Of a stretch of DNA of 64,000 bases, positions 8,638 through 19,113 are shown piece by piece; the first letter of the stretch is position 1, and each line of letters opens with the position of its first letter. The notes below the pieces were generated by a model. It was given only the letters and a program-made list of their open reading frames with translations, was not told the DNA's origin and ran no database searches. The DNA is taken from NCBI RefSeq assembly GCF_004795255.1, contig NZ_SSBQ01000002.1, forward strand, positions 3,305,501-3,369,500, read 5' to 3'. A program made the position numbers and the translations under genes. The DNA is from Streptomyces sp. RKND-216 (GTDB taxonomy: Bacteria; Actinomycetota; Actinomycetes; Streptomycetales; Streptomycetaceae).

Positions 8638-8869
8638 GTCTGCTCTCCTGCTGCTTTCCTGTAGGTGTCGGAATGCGTTCCCGCTCCAGCGTGACGCCGC
8701 GCGCGGGCACGGCGCCGCTGCGACCGTACTGCGGGCACCGCGTCTCGCGGTGCGGACGCCTCGCAGCCGGTGCGGGGGCCCTGGGCTACAGTCTTGAACA
8801 ACGCGACCGGCCCGGACATGCCGGGGTCGGACGCACGGGTCCGAATGACCCGACCACAACTTCACACCG

Positions 8870-9006
8870 CTCATCCAGAGGGGCAGAGGGAACGGCCCGA
8901 TGAAGCCCCGGCAACCCTCCAGCCGGTCTCGCGCATCCAGGCGGGCCCCCGGCTAGGGAAGGTGCCAATTCCGGCTCGTGGCGAGATACGTCACGGGGAA
9001 GATGAG
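8870..9006 (+). promoter_or_regulatory. SAM-I (S-box) riboswitch upstream of thrC
   Basis: The conserved S-box core is recognisable: CTCATCCAGAGGGGCAGAGG at the 5' end, then GGCCCGATGAAGCC, CGGCAACC and later GGTGCCAATTCC. The closing helix P1 forms between CTCATC (8870-8875) and GATGAG (9001-9006). Only 19 bases separate P1 from the thrC ATG, and there is no terminator hairpin or U-run, so control is probably at translation initiation. Confidence 0.92.
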
Positions 9007-9025
9007 GAGAAAGGGCCTCGCCTTC

Positions 9026-10351
9026 ATGGCTGTGCAAGCTCCCGAGCAGTCCGCCGACACCTCCGCCGCAACCGCTGCCGCCGGTGCCGCCACCGTTTCG
9101 CTCGGCCCCGCCGCCGCTCTGTCCTGTCGCGAGTGCGGTGCCCGGAACCCGCTGGGGCCGCTCTTCGCCTGCGAGGAGTGTTTCGGCCCGCTGGAGGTCG
9201 CTTACGACCTGCCGACCGGCGACCCGGAGGGCCTGCGGAAGCGGATCGAGGCCGGTCCGGCGAGCATCTGGCGCTACGCGCCGCTGCTGCCCGTGCCCGC
9301 CGACGTCGCGGACCAGCCGAACACCGACCCCGGATTCACCCGGCTGGTGAAGGCCGACAACCTGGCCCGCGAGCTGGGCGTGGCCGCGGCGGGCGGCACG
9401 CTCCATGTCAAGGACGACTCCGGCAACCCGACACACTCGTTCAAGGACCGGGTCGTCGCCATCGCCGTCGAGGCGGCCCGCGCCTTCGGCTTCACCACCC
9501 TCTCCTGCTCCTCCACGGGCAACCTGGCCGGCGCGGTCGGCGCCGCCGCGGCCCGTGGAGGCTTCCGGTCCTGCGTGTTCATCCCGCACGACCTGGAACA
9601 GGGCAAGGTCGTGATGGCCGCCGTCTACGGCGGCGACCTGGTCGGCATCGAGGGCACGTACGACGACGTGAACCGTTTCTGCTCCGAGCTGATCGGCGAC
9701 CCGCTGGGCGAGGGCTGGGGCTTCGTCAACGTCAACCTGCGCCCCTACTACGGGGAGGGCTCCAAGACCCTGGCGTACGAGATCGCGGAACAGCTCGGCT
9801 GGGAGCTGCCGGACCAGATCGTCATCCCGATCGCGTCCGGCTCGCAGCTCACCAAGATCGACAAGGGGTTCAAGGAGCTGATCGCGCTCGGCCTCGTCGC
9901 GGACAAGCCGTACCGGATCTTCGGCGCGCAGGCCGAGGGCTGCTCCCCGGTCTCCCGCGCCTTCAAGGACGGCCACGACGTCGTACGGCCGGTGAAGCCG
10001 GACACGATCGCGAAGTCCCTGGCCATCGGCAACCCGGCGGACGGCCCGTACGTGCTGGACATCGCGCGGCGCACCGGCGGCGCGGTGGAGGACGTCACCG
10101 ACGCGCAGATCGTCGACGCCATCACGCTGCTGGCCCGTACCGAGGGCATCTTCGCGGAGACGGCGGGTGGGGTGACCGTCGGCGTCACCCGGAAGCTGAT
10201 CGAGGACGGCCTGCTGGACCCGTCGCTGAACACGGTGGTGCTGAACACCGGTGACGGGCTGAAGACGCTGGACGCCGTCGCGGACGCCGCCCGGCCCAGC
10301 GCGACCATCCGCCCCAGCCTGGACGCGTTCCGCGACGCGGGCCTGGCCTGA
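9026..10351 (+). CDS. thrC: Threonine synthase ThrC
   Basis: A 441-residue PLP enzyme that converts O-phosphohomoserine to threonine. After a variable N-terminus there is a zinc-ribbon-like Cys pair (CRECG near 34, CEEC near 49). The PLP lysine is in PTHSFKDR (Lys140), CSSTGNLAGAVG forms the phosphate/substrate loop, and ASGSQLTKIDKGF and GCSPVSRAF follow. The ATG at 9026 follows AAAGGG at 9011-9015; an in-frame ATG at 8978 would lie inside the riboswitch. A SAM-I riboswitch lies immediately upstream. The next gene, a MoaD-like protein, is in the same direction 86 bases on. Confidence 0.95.
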   Translation: MAVQAPEQSADTSAATAAAGAATVSLGPAAALSCRECGARNPLGPLFACEECFGPLEVAYDLPTGDPEGLRKRIEAGPASIWRYAPLLPVPADVADQPNTDPGFTRLVKADNLARELGVAAAGGTLHVKDDSGNPTHSFKDRVVAIAVEAARAFGFTTLSCSSTGNLAGAVGAAAARGGFRSCVFIPHDLEQGKVVMAAVYGGDLVGIEGTYDDVNRFCSELIGDPLGEGWGFVNVNLRPYYGEGSKTLAYEIAEQLGWELPDQIVIPIASGSQLTKIDKGFKELIALGLVADKPYRIFGAQAEGCSPVSRAFKDGHDVVRPVKPDTIAKSLAIGNPADGPYVLDIARRTGGAVEDVTDAQIVDAITLLARTEGIFAETAGGVTVGVTRKLIEDGLLDPSLNTVVLNTGDGLKTLDAVADAARPSATIRPSLDAFRDAGLA

Positions 10352-10437
10352 CGCGGCACGGGCGTCCCGCGGCGCCGTGCCGCCGCGTCCCCCTGCTGCG
10401 CACTGCTGCGAACTTCGAACCCACGGAAGGTGAACCC

Positions 10438-10713
10438 ATGAGCGTCAACGTCCGCATCCCGACCATCCTGCGCACCTACACCGGCGGCCGGGCCGAGGTC
10501 CCGGCCGAGGGGGTCACGCTGGCCGAGGTGCTGGCCGACCTCGAGAAGAACCACACCGGCATCGGCGCCCGCGTCCTGGACGACTCCGGCAAGCTGCGCC
10601 GCTTCGTGAACGTCTACGTGAACGACGACGACGTGCGCTTCGCCGAGGGTCTTCAGACGCCGACGCCGGACGGCGCGGGCGTCTCGATCATCCCGGCGGT
10701 GGCCGGCGGCTGA
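10438..10713 (+). CDS. MoaD/ThiS-family sulfur carrier (CysO-like)
   Basis: A 91-residue beta-grasp protein ending in the Gly-Gly tail (AVAGG) that is adenylated and thiocarboxylated in this family. VNVYVNDDDVRF and SIIPAVAGG are typical of the MoaD/CysO group. The place next to thrC, rather than molybdopterin genes, suggests a role in cysteine or other amino-acid sulfur transfer, as CysO has in mycobacteria; this is inference because no CysM or JAMM protease (Mec) gene is nearby. AACCCACGGAAGGTGAACCC gives a good ribosome-binding site before the ATG. A strong terminator follows at 10779. Confidence 0.85.
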   Translation: MSVNVRIPTILRTYTGGRAEVPAEGVTLAEVLADLEKNHTGIGARVLDDSGKLRRFVNVYVNDDDVRFAEGLQTPTPDGAGVSIIPAVAGG

Positions 10714-10778
10714 CGCGCCCCGGCGCGGGCAGCGGCCCGCGGAACGGCCCGCGGAACCGCGCAGGAAGCGCGCGGGAA

Positions 10779-10821
10779 CGGAATCGCCTCCTCCGACACA
10801 GAAACGGAGGGGGCGATTCCG
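10779..10821 (+). terminator. Terminator after the MoaD-like gene
   Basis: Two 17-base arms (10779-10795 and 10805-10821, CGGAATCGCC to GGCGATTCCG at the base) pair with a single mismatch around a 9-base loop. This ends the thrC transcript. Confidence 0.85.
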
Positions 10822-11163
10822 CGTTCTGCGAGGGAGTAGAGTGAAGCCGTTCCCCTCCTGTGAATGCCGCGCGCATATGAGAACGCGACAACTTCTGCGC
10901 GAATTCGATGTCTCTTTTGCCGCGCCTGTGCCGGTTTGCCTCTTCACGATTGCCCCGCTTTCCCGCACTTTCTCCCCACATTCCGTGAAGTGTCGTGCCC
11001 CGATTTCTCGTCCGCGCGACCTGTTGCAGACGGCGTTCGGACAGATACATTCAGCGGCGGTCGACGCGTTCCGGCGCACGCCACCGGCTCCGCCGGGGGT
11101 GAGGTCTGACCCGGGTCCGCGAAGTGCGGGCTCGTGCAAGGGCCAGTAATAGGGGAGTTTGCA
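10822..11163 (+). other. AT-richer leader and promoter region of the cold-shock gene
   Basis: No convincing gene. Bases about 10850-11050 are clearly less GC-rich than the surroundings. A candidate promoter TTGCAG-16-TACATT lies at 11024-11051. It would give a 5' leader of roughly 105 bases before the cold-shock ATG, in keeping with the long leaders of cspA-type genes. AGGGGAG is the ribosome-binding site. Confidence 0.5.
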
Positions 11164-11367
11164 ATGGCTCAGGGCACCGTCAAGTGGTTCAACGCGGAGA
11201 AGGGCTACGGCTTCATCGCGGTCGACGGTGGTGCGGACGTGTTCGTCCACTACAGCGCGATCCAGATGGACGGCTACCGCACCCTGGACGAAGGACAGCG
11301 GGTCGAGTTCGAGATCTCGCAGGGTCAGAAGGGGCCGCAGGCGGACATGGTCCGCGTGACCGGCTGA
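11164..11367 (+). CDS. Cold-shock protein, CspA family
   Basis: A 67-residue single cold-shock domain. RNP1 (KGYGFIAV) and RNP2 (VFVHYSAI) are present, and the opening [10 protein letters not shown] is canonical. It binds single-stranded RNA/DNA and acts as an RNA chaperone. The ATG at 11164 is preceded by AGGGGAGTTTGCA; an in-frame ATG 30 bases upstream lacks this and would add residues the family does not have. It is flanked by strong terminators, so it is monocistronic. Confidence 0.96.
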   Translation: MAQGTVKWFNAEKGYGFIAVDGGADVFVHYSAIQMDGYRTLDEGQRVEFEISQGQKGPQADMVRVTG

Positions 11368-11399
11368 GCGCCGACCGGTACCGACCGACGTAAGCGACA

Positions 11400-11437
11400 G
11401 CAGGGCCCGCACCTCCACTCGGAGGTGCGGGCCCTGC
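11400..11437 (+). terminator. Terminator of the cold-shock gene
   Basis: A perfect 17-bp stem (arms 11400-11416 and 11421-11437, GCAGGGCCCGC at the base) with the 4-base loop ACTC, 32 bases after the stop codon. Confidence 0.93.
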
Positions 11438-11505
11438 TCGTGTCCGTCGGGCGCCGCGGGGGCCGGGGGTGCTCTCCGTCCGGCCGTCCCGGGGTGCGGT
11501 GGGCG

Positions 11506-13318
<1,813 letters not shown>

Positions 13319-13344
13319 TCCTCGCGGATCGACGCCTGCACCTT

Positions 13345-13381
13345 CGAGCGGCCCCCTCCCTTCGCGGGAGGGGGCCGCTCG
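13345..13381 (+). terminator. Terminator of groEL
   Basis: A perfect 16-bp stem (arms 13345-13360 and 13366-13381, CGAGCGGCC at the base) with loop TTCGC, starting 26 bases after the groEL stop codon. Confidence 0.94.
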
Positions 13382-13553
13382 CGCGCGTGTGAGATACCGC
13401 ACCGGGTGAACGGCGATTAACGCCGAACGCCACGGTGAGGTTCCCTGGGACCGCTGTGAACGGAGGGCGGTGTTCCGCTTCCTCCGCGGCCTGCACGTAC
13501 GTCCCGTCGTCCAGAGCCGAGCAACCACCCGACTCCGAGGAACCACCCATCCC

Positions 13554-15050
13554 ATGAGCACGCTGGACGCGTTGATCGTCGAGATCAACGACCACCTCTG
13601 GACGTACCTGCTGATCCCCCTGGTGGCGATCGCGGGCCTCTGGTTCACGATCCGCTCCAAGGCCGTGCAGCTGCGGCTGCTTCCCGAGATGCTGCGGGTC
13701 CTGAAGACCCCCGCGCAGAACACCGGGACCGGCCGCAGGTCCGTCTCGGCCTTCGGCGCCTTCACCATCTCCGCCGCCGCCCGCATCGGCACCGGCAACG
13801 TCGCGGGCGTCGCCGCCGCCATCACCCTCGGCGGCCCGGGCGCGGTGTTCTGGATGTGGGTCATGGCGCTGGTCGGAGGCGCGTCCTCGTTCGTCGAGTC
13901 GACGCTCGCCCAGCTCTACAAGGTGCGCAACACCCACCCGGGCGGTGAGGGCACCTACCGCGGCGGCCCGGCGTACTACATGCAGCGGGGCCTGGGGAAG
14001 CGCTGGCTCGGCGTCACCTTCGCCGTGATCATCACGCTCACCTTCGGCTGGGTCTTCACCGCCGTGCAGTCCAACACCATCACCACGGTGCTGAAGAGCT
14101 CCGGCAGCAGCGACGCGTCCTCCTTCACCTTCGTCGTCGGCATGGCCCTGGCCGGCCTGCTGGCGCTCAGCGTCTTCGGCGGCGTGAAGCGGATCGCCCA
14201 CATCACGCAGGTGCTCGTCCCGGTGATGGCAGTGCTGTACCTGCTGATGGGCCTGCTGGTGCTGGCCCTGAATTTCGGCGAGCTCCCGTCGGTCCTCGCC
14301 TCGATCGTGGAGGGCGCGTTCGGTCTGCGGGAGGCCGCGTCCGGCGCGATCGGCGCCGCAATCATGCAGGGCGTGCGGCGCGGCATGTTCTCCAACGAGG
14401 CCGGTCTCGGCTCCGCCCCGAACGCGGCCGCGACCGCGGAGGTCAGCCACCCGGTCAAGCAGGGGCTGGTGCAGACCCTCGGCGTCTACTTCGACACCCT
14501 GATCGTCTGCTCCATGACCGCCTTCATCATCCTCTCCACCAATCCGTCGCTGTCCGAGCGCGGCGGGGCGGACCTCACCCAGTCCGCGCTGGAGGAGACG
14601 CTGGGCGGCTGGGCCGGCTACGTGCTGGCCGTCGTGGTGTTCATGCTCGCCTTCAGCTCGATGATCGGAAACTACTACTACGGTGAGTCCAACGTCCGCT
14701 TCGTCACCGGCAGCAAGCCGGTCATGGCGGGGTACCGGGTCGTCATCCTGGCCTGCACGGTGCTCGGCGCGATGGGTTCGGTCAGCGTGGTGTGGAGCCT
14801 CGCCGACGTCACGATGGGCGCGATGGCGCTGGTCAACCTGCTGGCCGTGCTGCCGCTGTCGGTCATCGCCTTCCGGCTCCTGGAGGACTACGTCGCGCAG
14901 CGGCGCGCCGGACTCGATCCCGTCTTCACCCGCGACCGGGTACCCGGCCTGAAGGGCGTGGAGTGCTGGGAGCCCGCGGGCGGGACGTCCGGCCCACAGG
15001 CCGGCGGGGACGCCGACCCGTCCGCGGCGCAGGACGTGCGCGTCGGCTGA
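13554..15050 (+). CDS. AGCS-family sodium:alanine/amino-acid symporter
   Basis: A 498-residue integral membrane protein with about ten or more hydrophobic segments. Family signatures are AARIGTGNVAGVAAAITLGGPG (broken here as AARIGTGN then VAGVAAAI), FWMWVMALVGGASSFVES, GGPAYYMQRGLG, and RGMFSNEAGLGSAPNAAA in the second half. These place it in the alanine or glycine:cation symporter family (AlsT/DagA type), driving uptake of small neutral amino acids with Na+. The C-terminal tail of some 60 residues is hydrophilic and cytosolic. The ATG at 13554 gives the usual family N-terminus. Substrate choice is not visible. Confidence 0.93.
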   Translation: MSTLDALIVEINDHLWTYLLIPLVAIAGLWFTIRSKAVQLRLLPEMLRVLKTPAQNTGTGRRSVSAFGAFTISAAARIGTGNVAGVAAAITLGGPGAVFWMWVMALVGGASSFVESTLAQLYKVRNTHPGGEGTYRGGPAYYMQRGLGKRWLGVTFAVIITLTFGWVFTAVQSNTITTVLKSSGSSDASSFTFVVGMALAGLLALSVFGGVKRIAHITQVLVPVMAVLYLLMGLLVLALNFGELPSVLASIVEGAFGLREAASGAIGAAIMQGVRRGMFSNEAGLGSAPNAAATAEVSHPVKQGLVQTLGVYFDTLIVCSMTAFIILSTNPSLSERGGADLTQSALEETLGGWAGYVLAVVVFMLAFSSMIGNYYYGESNVRFVTGSKPVMAGYRVVILACTVLGAMGSVSVVWSLADVTMGAMALVNLLAVLPLSVIAFRLLEDYVAQRRAGLDPVFTRDRVPGLKGVECWEPAGGTSGPQAGGDADPSAAQDVRVG

Positions 15051-15148
15051 GCACTGCCGCTCCGGGGGACCCGTACCGGTGAAAGGGGGCCCGGCCCTGC
15101 GTTCCGCCCCGCCCCCGGGGTACCCGGCCGTCGTCCGACGCGAGACGG

Positions 15149-15174
15149 CCGGGCTCCGGCGGGCCGGAGCCCGG
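15149..15174 (+). terminator. Hairpin between the symporter and yihY genes
   Basis: Perfect 11-bp arms CCGGGCTCCGG and CCGGAGCCCGG around CGGG. It is 98 bases after the symporter stop and just ahead of the yihY ribosome-binding site, so it may be a terminator or a structure in the yihY leader. Confidence 0.6.
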
Positions 15175-15192
15175 AACGGAGGAGCGGAGACC

Positions 15193-16170
15193 ATGGAGCA
15201 GAACACCCCACAGGCGGGCGAGCAGAGCCCCGGGTCGGCGGAACCGGAGCCCGGCCGCCCGGCAAAGGGTCCCGGTGACCTGCCGAAACGCTCGTGGGGG
15301 GCGGTCCTGAAGCGCACCGGGAAGGAGTTCCAGGAGGACGAGCTCACGGACATCGCCGCGGCCCTGACCTACTACGGCGTGCTGTCCGTCTTCCCCGCGC
15401 TGATCGCCGTCGTGTCGATCATGGGGCTGCTCGGCAGTTCGGCCATCCAGTCGGTCATCGACGAAGTCGGGGGTCTCGCCCCGGGGCCCGTGAAGTCGAC
15501 GCTGACCAGCATCCTGGAGCAGCTCCAGGGCAGCAGCGGTGCGGGGATCGCCCTGGTCATCGGTCTGGTGCTGGCGCTCTGGTCGGCCTCCGGGTACGTC
15601 GCGGCCTTCATGCGGGCCGGCAACCGCATCTACGACATCCGCGAGGGCCGCCCCTTCTGGAAGACGCTGCCGACCCGCTTCTTCACCACGGTCGCGGTGC
15701 TCGTCATGTTGTCCCTGGTCGCGGTCGCGGTGGTGGTGAGCGGCGGGGTCGCCCGCACGGTGGGTGACGCGCTCGGGCTCGGCGACACAGCCGTCACCGT
15801 CTGGTCGTTCGCCAAGTGGCCGGTGATGGTGCTGCTGGTCAGCGTCGTCTTCTCGCTGCTCTACTGGGCCGCGCCGAACGTGAAGCGCCGCTTCCGCTGG
15901 GTCACGCCCGGCAGCCTGCTGGCGGTGCTGATCTGGATCGTCGCCTCGGTGGCCTTCGCCTTCTACGTGGCGAACTTCGCCGGCTACAACCAGACGTACG
16001 GCAGTCTCGCCGGGATCATCATCTCCCTCGTCTGGCTGTGGATCTCCAACATCGCGATCCTGCTCGGCCTGGAGTTCAACGCGGAGCTGGAGCGCCAGCG
16101 GGCGATGGAGACCGGTCACCCGGAGGACGAGGAGCCGTACGCCGAGCCGCGGGACACGCGGAAGATGTGA
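15193..16170 (+). CDS. YihY/BrkB-family inner-membrane protein
   Basis: A 325-residue protein with a Pro/Gly-rich cytosolic N-terminus (about 45 residues) and then six hydrophobic segments. Family signatures are the DIAAALTYYGVLSVFPALI start of the first membrane segment, ALWSASGYVAAFMRAGNRIYDI in the middle and FAGYNQTYGSLAGIIISLVWLW near the end. The family was once annotated as RNase BN, which is wrong; its molecular role remains unclear. The ATG at 15193 follows GGAGCGGAGACC. The C-terminus is acidic and soluble. It converges on murQ. Confidence 0.9.
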   Translation: MEQNTPQAGEQSPGSAEPEPGRPAKGPGDLPKRSWGAVLKRTGKEFQEDELTDIAAALTYYGVLSVFPALIAVVSIMGLLGSSAIQSVIDEVGGLAPGPVKSTLTSILEQLQGSSGAGIALVIGLVLALWSASGYVAAFMRAGNRIYDIREGRPFWKTLPTRFFTTVAVLVMLSLVAVAVVVSGGVARTVGDALGLGDTAVTVWSFAKWPVMVLLVSVVFSLLYWAAPNVKRRFRWVTPGSLLAVLIWIVASVAFAFYVANFAGYNQTYGSLAGIIISLVWLWISNIAILLGLEFNAELERQRAMETGHPEDEEPYAEPRDTRKM

Positions 16171-16251
16171 CCGCCCGGACCGCCTCGGCGGGCCGCCCGC
16201 GCTCCCGGTGGCTGTGTGGTGGCCCTGGCGGCGTGGCGGTGCCTGAGCACC

Positions 16252-17205
16252 TCAGCTCTTCGCCGCCCGCAGGGCCGCGCGGAGATGACCGTCCGCGTCG
16301 GCCAGCAGCTGTGCCGCGGTGGGTGCGTCGACCTCGCCGAGCAGGGTGAGGATGGCGTTCTTCACCTCGCCGCCGGTCGCTGCGAGCGCGTTCTCGATCT
16401 CCTCGTCGGAGGCGTCGGTGGCGAGTGCGACGATGCGGCGGGAACGGGCCCGCAGCTTCTCGTTCGAGGCACGCACGTCGACCATCAGGTTCCCGTAGGT
16501 CTTGCCCAGGCGGATCATCGTCAGCGTCGACAGCATGTTGAGCACCAGCTTCTGTGCGGTGCCGGCCTTGAGCCGGGTGGAACCCGTCAGCAGCTCGGGG
16601 CCGACGACCACCTCGATCCCGTGCTCCGCGGCGGCGGCCAGCGGCGACCCGGCGTTGCACGACAGTCCGACGGTCAGGGCGCCGAGTTCCCGTGCGTGCT
16701 CGACGGCGCCGACCGCGTACGGGGTGCGGCCGGAGGCCGAGACGCCGACGACGGTGTCCTCCGGGCCGAGGCCGAGTCCGTCCAAATCTGCGGCGGCCAG
16801 CTCCCGGCTGTCCTCGGCGCCCTCCACGGACGTGATCACCGCGTCCGGGCCGCCCGCGATGAGCCCGACCACCTGCTCGGGCGCGGTGTTGAAGGTCGGC
16901 GGGCACTCGCTGGCGTCCACCACCCCCACCCGCCCGGCGGTCCCGGCGCCCGCGTAGACCAGCCGGCCGCCGCGCGCCATGCGCTCCGCGGCGCCGTCGA
17001 TCGCGGCGGCGATCACGGGCAGCTGCTCGGCGACGGCGGCCGGAACGGTGGCGTCCTCGGCGTTCATCAGCCTGGCGATCTCCAGGGTGGGCAGCTGGTC
17101 GATCTCGGCCAGTTCGCTGCGGAACGCCTCCGTGGTCAGCGTCTCCAGCTGCGCGCGCAGCTCGCTGTACGACGGGCTGTGCGAGGGGTCGGCGGTGGAG
17201 GTCAT
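16252..17205 (-). CDS. murQ: N-acetylmuramic acid 6-phosphate etherase MurQ
   Basis: A 317-residue SIS-domain lyase that cleaves the D-lactyl ether of MurNAc-6-P to give GlcNAc-6-P, the substrate of NagA at 1.4-2.6 kb. The signature YAGAGTAGRVGVVDASECPP (84-103) carries the catalytic Glu near 100, and the second catalytic Glu is in EGAEDS (near 131). GVSASGRTPY forms the sugar-phosphate loop. The length is normal. It lies downstream of the RpiR-family regulator on the same strand with a gap of about 110 bases, so the pair is likely a peptidoglycan-recycling operon. Confidence 0.96.
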   Translation of the reverse strand: MTSTADPSHSPSYSELRAQLETLTTEAFRSELAEIDQLPTLEIARLMNAEDATVPAAVAEQLPVIAAAIDGAAERMARGGRLVYAGAGTAGRVGVVDASECPPTFNTAPEQVVGLIAGGPDAVITSVEGAEDSRELAAADLDGLGLGPEDTVVGVSASGRTPYAVGAVEHARELGALTVGLSCNAGSPLAAAAEHGIEVVVGPELLTGSTRLKAGTAQKLVLNMLSTLTMIRLGKTYGNLMVDVRASNEKLRARSRRIVALATDASDEEIENALAATGGEVKNAILTLLGEVDAPTAAQLLADADGHLRAALRAAKS

Positions 17206-17315
17206 GAGTGGGGGTGGCTCTTTCCGGTGCGTGAGGTCCTGGGGGCGTACGTGCTGGTGGCGTACGTGCGGCGGGTGCGCCTGCGAGCGGGTGTGCGCGT
17301 GCGTGCGGCTGCGGG

Positions 17316-18296
17316 TCAGCGCTGCCGCGGCGAGTGGCGGTGGGCGAGCGCCTCGTAGGAGGCGGACAGCGCCGGGGCCGCCGTCTCGTAGGTGCGCTGC
17401 GCGACGCCTATGAACAGGATGTCGACCACCAGCAGCTGGCTGGTGCGGCTGGACATGGCTGCCGGGCGCAGTTCACTCTCCCGCGCGGTGGAGGTGGTGA
17501 GCACGTGATCGGCGTACTGCGCCACCTCGCCGTCGGGACGGCCGGTGATCGCGATGGTCGTCGCGCCGTGGTCGAAGGCGACGCGCAGCGGCTCTATCAC
17601 GTCCACCGTACGACCGGAGTGCGTGATGGCGAGGGCCACGTCGCCCGCGCGCAACTGGACAGCGTTGGTGACGGCCAGGTGCGGGTCGGCGTGCGAGTGG
17701 GCGATCAGGCCGATGCGCAGCAGCTTCTGCGCGAGATCCGTGCCCACCAGCGAGGACGCGCCGACGCCGTAGATGTCGACCCGGCGGGCCGAGGCGAGCG
17801 CCCCCACGGCGGCCTCCACCTGGCCGGTGTCCAGGGCGGCGGCGGTGTCCGCGAGCGTCTGCTGCTCGTCGTGCGCCAGCTTCGCCACCACGTCCGCCAT
17901 CGGGTCGTCCACCGCGATGTCCGCGGTCACCGACGGCGCCGCCCCGGACTCCTGCTGCGCCGCCAAGCCGGCGAGTGCCAGCCGCAGGTCCCGGTAACCC
18001 GGATAGCCCAACAGCCGCGAGGTGCGTACGACGGTGGCCTCGCTGGTGCCGGTGCGCTCGGCGAGGCCGGTGACGGTGAGCCGCGAGCAGCCGGCGGGGT
18101 CGTGCGCGACGGTCTCCGCGACGCGCTGCATGGAACGCGTCATCGACGGCGCCATGGTGCGCACCTTCGCCGCGAGCGCGCCCGGTCCGGGCGGGCCGGG
18201 CGGTGCCGGGTGGGAGTGTCCGCGGCCCGCCGAGGGGCCTCTGCCGGCACCCGGACCGGCAGCTCCGGAGAAACTTTCCTTCACGCTGTACGTCAC
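17316..18296 (-). CDS. RpiR/MurR-family transcriptional regulator
   Basis: A 326-residue regulator with an N-terminal HTH-6 helix-turn-helix (LAERTGTSEATVVRTSRLLGY, split here as LAERTGTSEATV then VRTSRLLGY) and a C-terminal SIS sugar-phosphate domain (DIYGVGASSLVG, ITHSGRTVDVIEP). The first ~45 residues are Pro/Gly-rich and disordered. The position directly upstream of murQ suggests it senses MurNAc-6-P and controls murQ, as MurR does in other bacteria. The start is uncertain: GTG 18296 has no clear ribosome-binding site, and GTG 18284 is also possible. GAAAGTTTC within the first codons could be part of an operator. Confidence 0.88.
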   Translation of the reverse strand: MTYSVKESFSGAAGPGAGRGPSAGRGHSHPAPPGPPGPGALAAKVRTMAPSMTRSMQRVAETVAHDPAGCSRLTVTGLAERTGTSEATVVRTSRLLGYPGYRDLRLALAGLAAQQESGAAPSVTADIAVDDPMADVVAKLAHDEQQTLADTAAALDTGQVEAAVGALASARRVDIYGVGASSLVGTDLAQKLLRIGLIAHSHADPHLAVTNAVQLRAGDVALAITHSGRTVDVIEPLRVAFDHGATTIAITGRPDGEVAQYADHVLTTSTARESELRPAAMSSRTSQLLVVDILFIGVAQRTYETAAPALSASYEALAHRHSPRQR

Positions 18297-18457
18297 AGGA
18301 GGAAGGTATTTTCAGCCAGGAGTGGCGTCAAGCCCCTGTGCACGACCGGGGCCCCGGCGGGTTCCGGGTGGTCGGCGGGCCGCGGGCCGCCCGGCCGTCG
18401 GGCCGTCGGGCCGTCCGCCGCGAACGGTCCGACTTTGGTCCAATGGAGGGCATGGAC

Positions 18458-18835
18458 ATGGATCGGCAATCCCCCCAGGACCAGGCGCTCGAGCAGGCGC
18501 TGCACACCGCGCGGGCGCTCGTTCTCGCCGACCTGACCGCGGGCGACGTCGCGCAGGCGGACGTGGTCTCCCTGGTGGAGGACGCCGTGGTGCACCGCCG
18601 CTGGTGGGTCGAGCAGTGGCCGGACGGTGTCGCTTTCGTCGACGGCCTGATCGCCCAGGACGTCCAGGACGCCCTTCTCGAACGCTACGGCCGCTGGCCG
18701 CTGTGCCCCGTCTGCGGCGGATCCGACCTGCACGCCCTGGAGGTCGAGCCGGCTCTCGGGGAGAACCCGCACTGGGTCTGTGCCAAGACGGCCACCGCCG
18801 TGGCCCGCGTCGGTTCGCTCGGCGGGGGCGCCTGA
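18458..18835 (+). CDS. Conserved hypothetical protein with a C-terminal zinc-ribbon-like motif
   Basis: A 125-residue acidic protein I do not recognise by function. It has a helical N-terminal half and a CPVCGG motif near residue 85 with a later Cys (WVCAK), which may form a small metal site. The ATG at 18458 is preferred because GGAGGG ends seven bases upstream; in-frame ATGs at 18443 and 18452 lack spacing. The DUF4031 gene starts four bases after its stop, so the two are probably translated together. Confidence 0.72.
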   Translation: MDRQSPQDQALEQALHTARALVLADLTAGDVAQADVVSLVEDAVVHRRWWVEQWPDGVAFVDGLIAQDVQDALLERYGRWPLCPVCGGSDLHALEVEPALGENPHWVCAKTATAVARVGSLGGGA

Positions 18836-18839
18836 GCGC

Positions 18840-19106
18840 GTGACGGTCTACATCGACCCCCCGACCTGGCCCGGCCACGGCCGCATGTGGTCCCACCTGG
18901 TGAGCGACAGCTCGTACGACGAACTGCACGCGTTCGCGGCGGCGATCGGCTGTCCGCGCCGCGCGTTCGACCGCGACCACTACGACGTGCCCGCCGAGCG
19001 CTACGCCACCGCCGTGCACCACGGCGCCGTCGAGGTCGGCAGCAAGGAACTGCTGCTCCGGCTGCGCGCCGCCGGCCTCCGCCGCCCCCGCCCGAACCGC
19101 GAGTGA
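18840..19106 (+). CDS. DUF4031 domain protein
   Basis: An 88-residue protein with the DUF4031 pattern: VTVYIDPPTWPGHGRMWSHL at the start, then SYDELHAFAAAIGCPRRAFDRDHYDVP and the tail VGSKELLLRL. The family is found in actinobacteria and some proteobacteria and has no established function. The conserved His, Asp and Tyr residues (DHYDVP, WSHL) hint at an enzyme or ligand site. The GTG start lies four bases after the preceding gene, indicating an operon. Confidence 0.85.
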   Translation: MTVYIDPPTWPGHGRMWSHLVSDSSYDELHAFAAAIGCPRRAFDRDHYDVPAERYATAVHHGAVEVGSKELLLRLRAAGLRRPRPNRE

Positions 19107-19113
19107 CGGCCGG

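Noticed and set aside
10850..11050. AT-richer stretch that might be a mobile element
   Set aside because: Too short, no inverted repeats, no transposase and no target duplication; cold-shock leaders are often AT-rich.
10841..11149. Rightward open frame in the AT-richer leader of the cold-shock gene
   Set aside because: No ribosome-binding site, mixed codon use and no recognisable domain; it fits a leader better.
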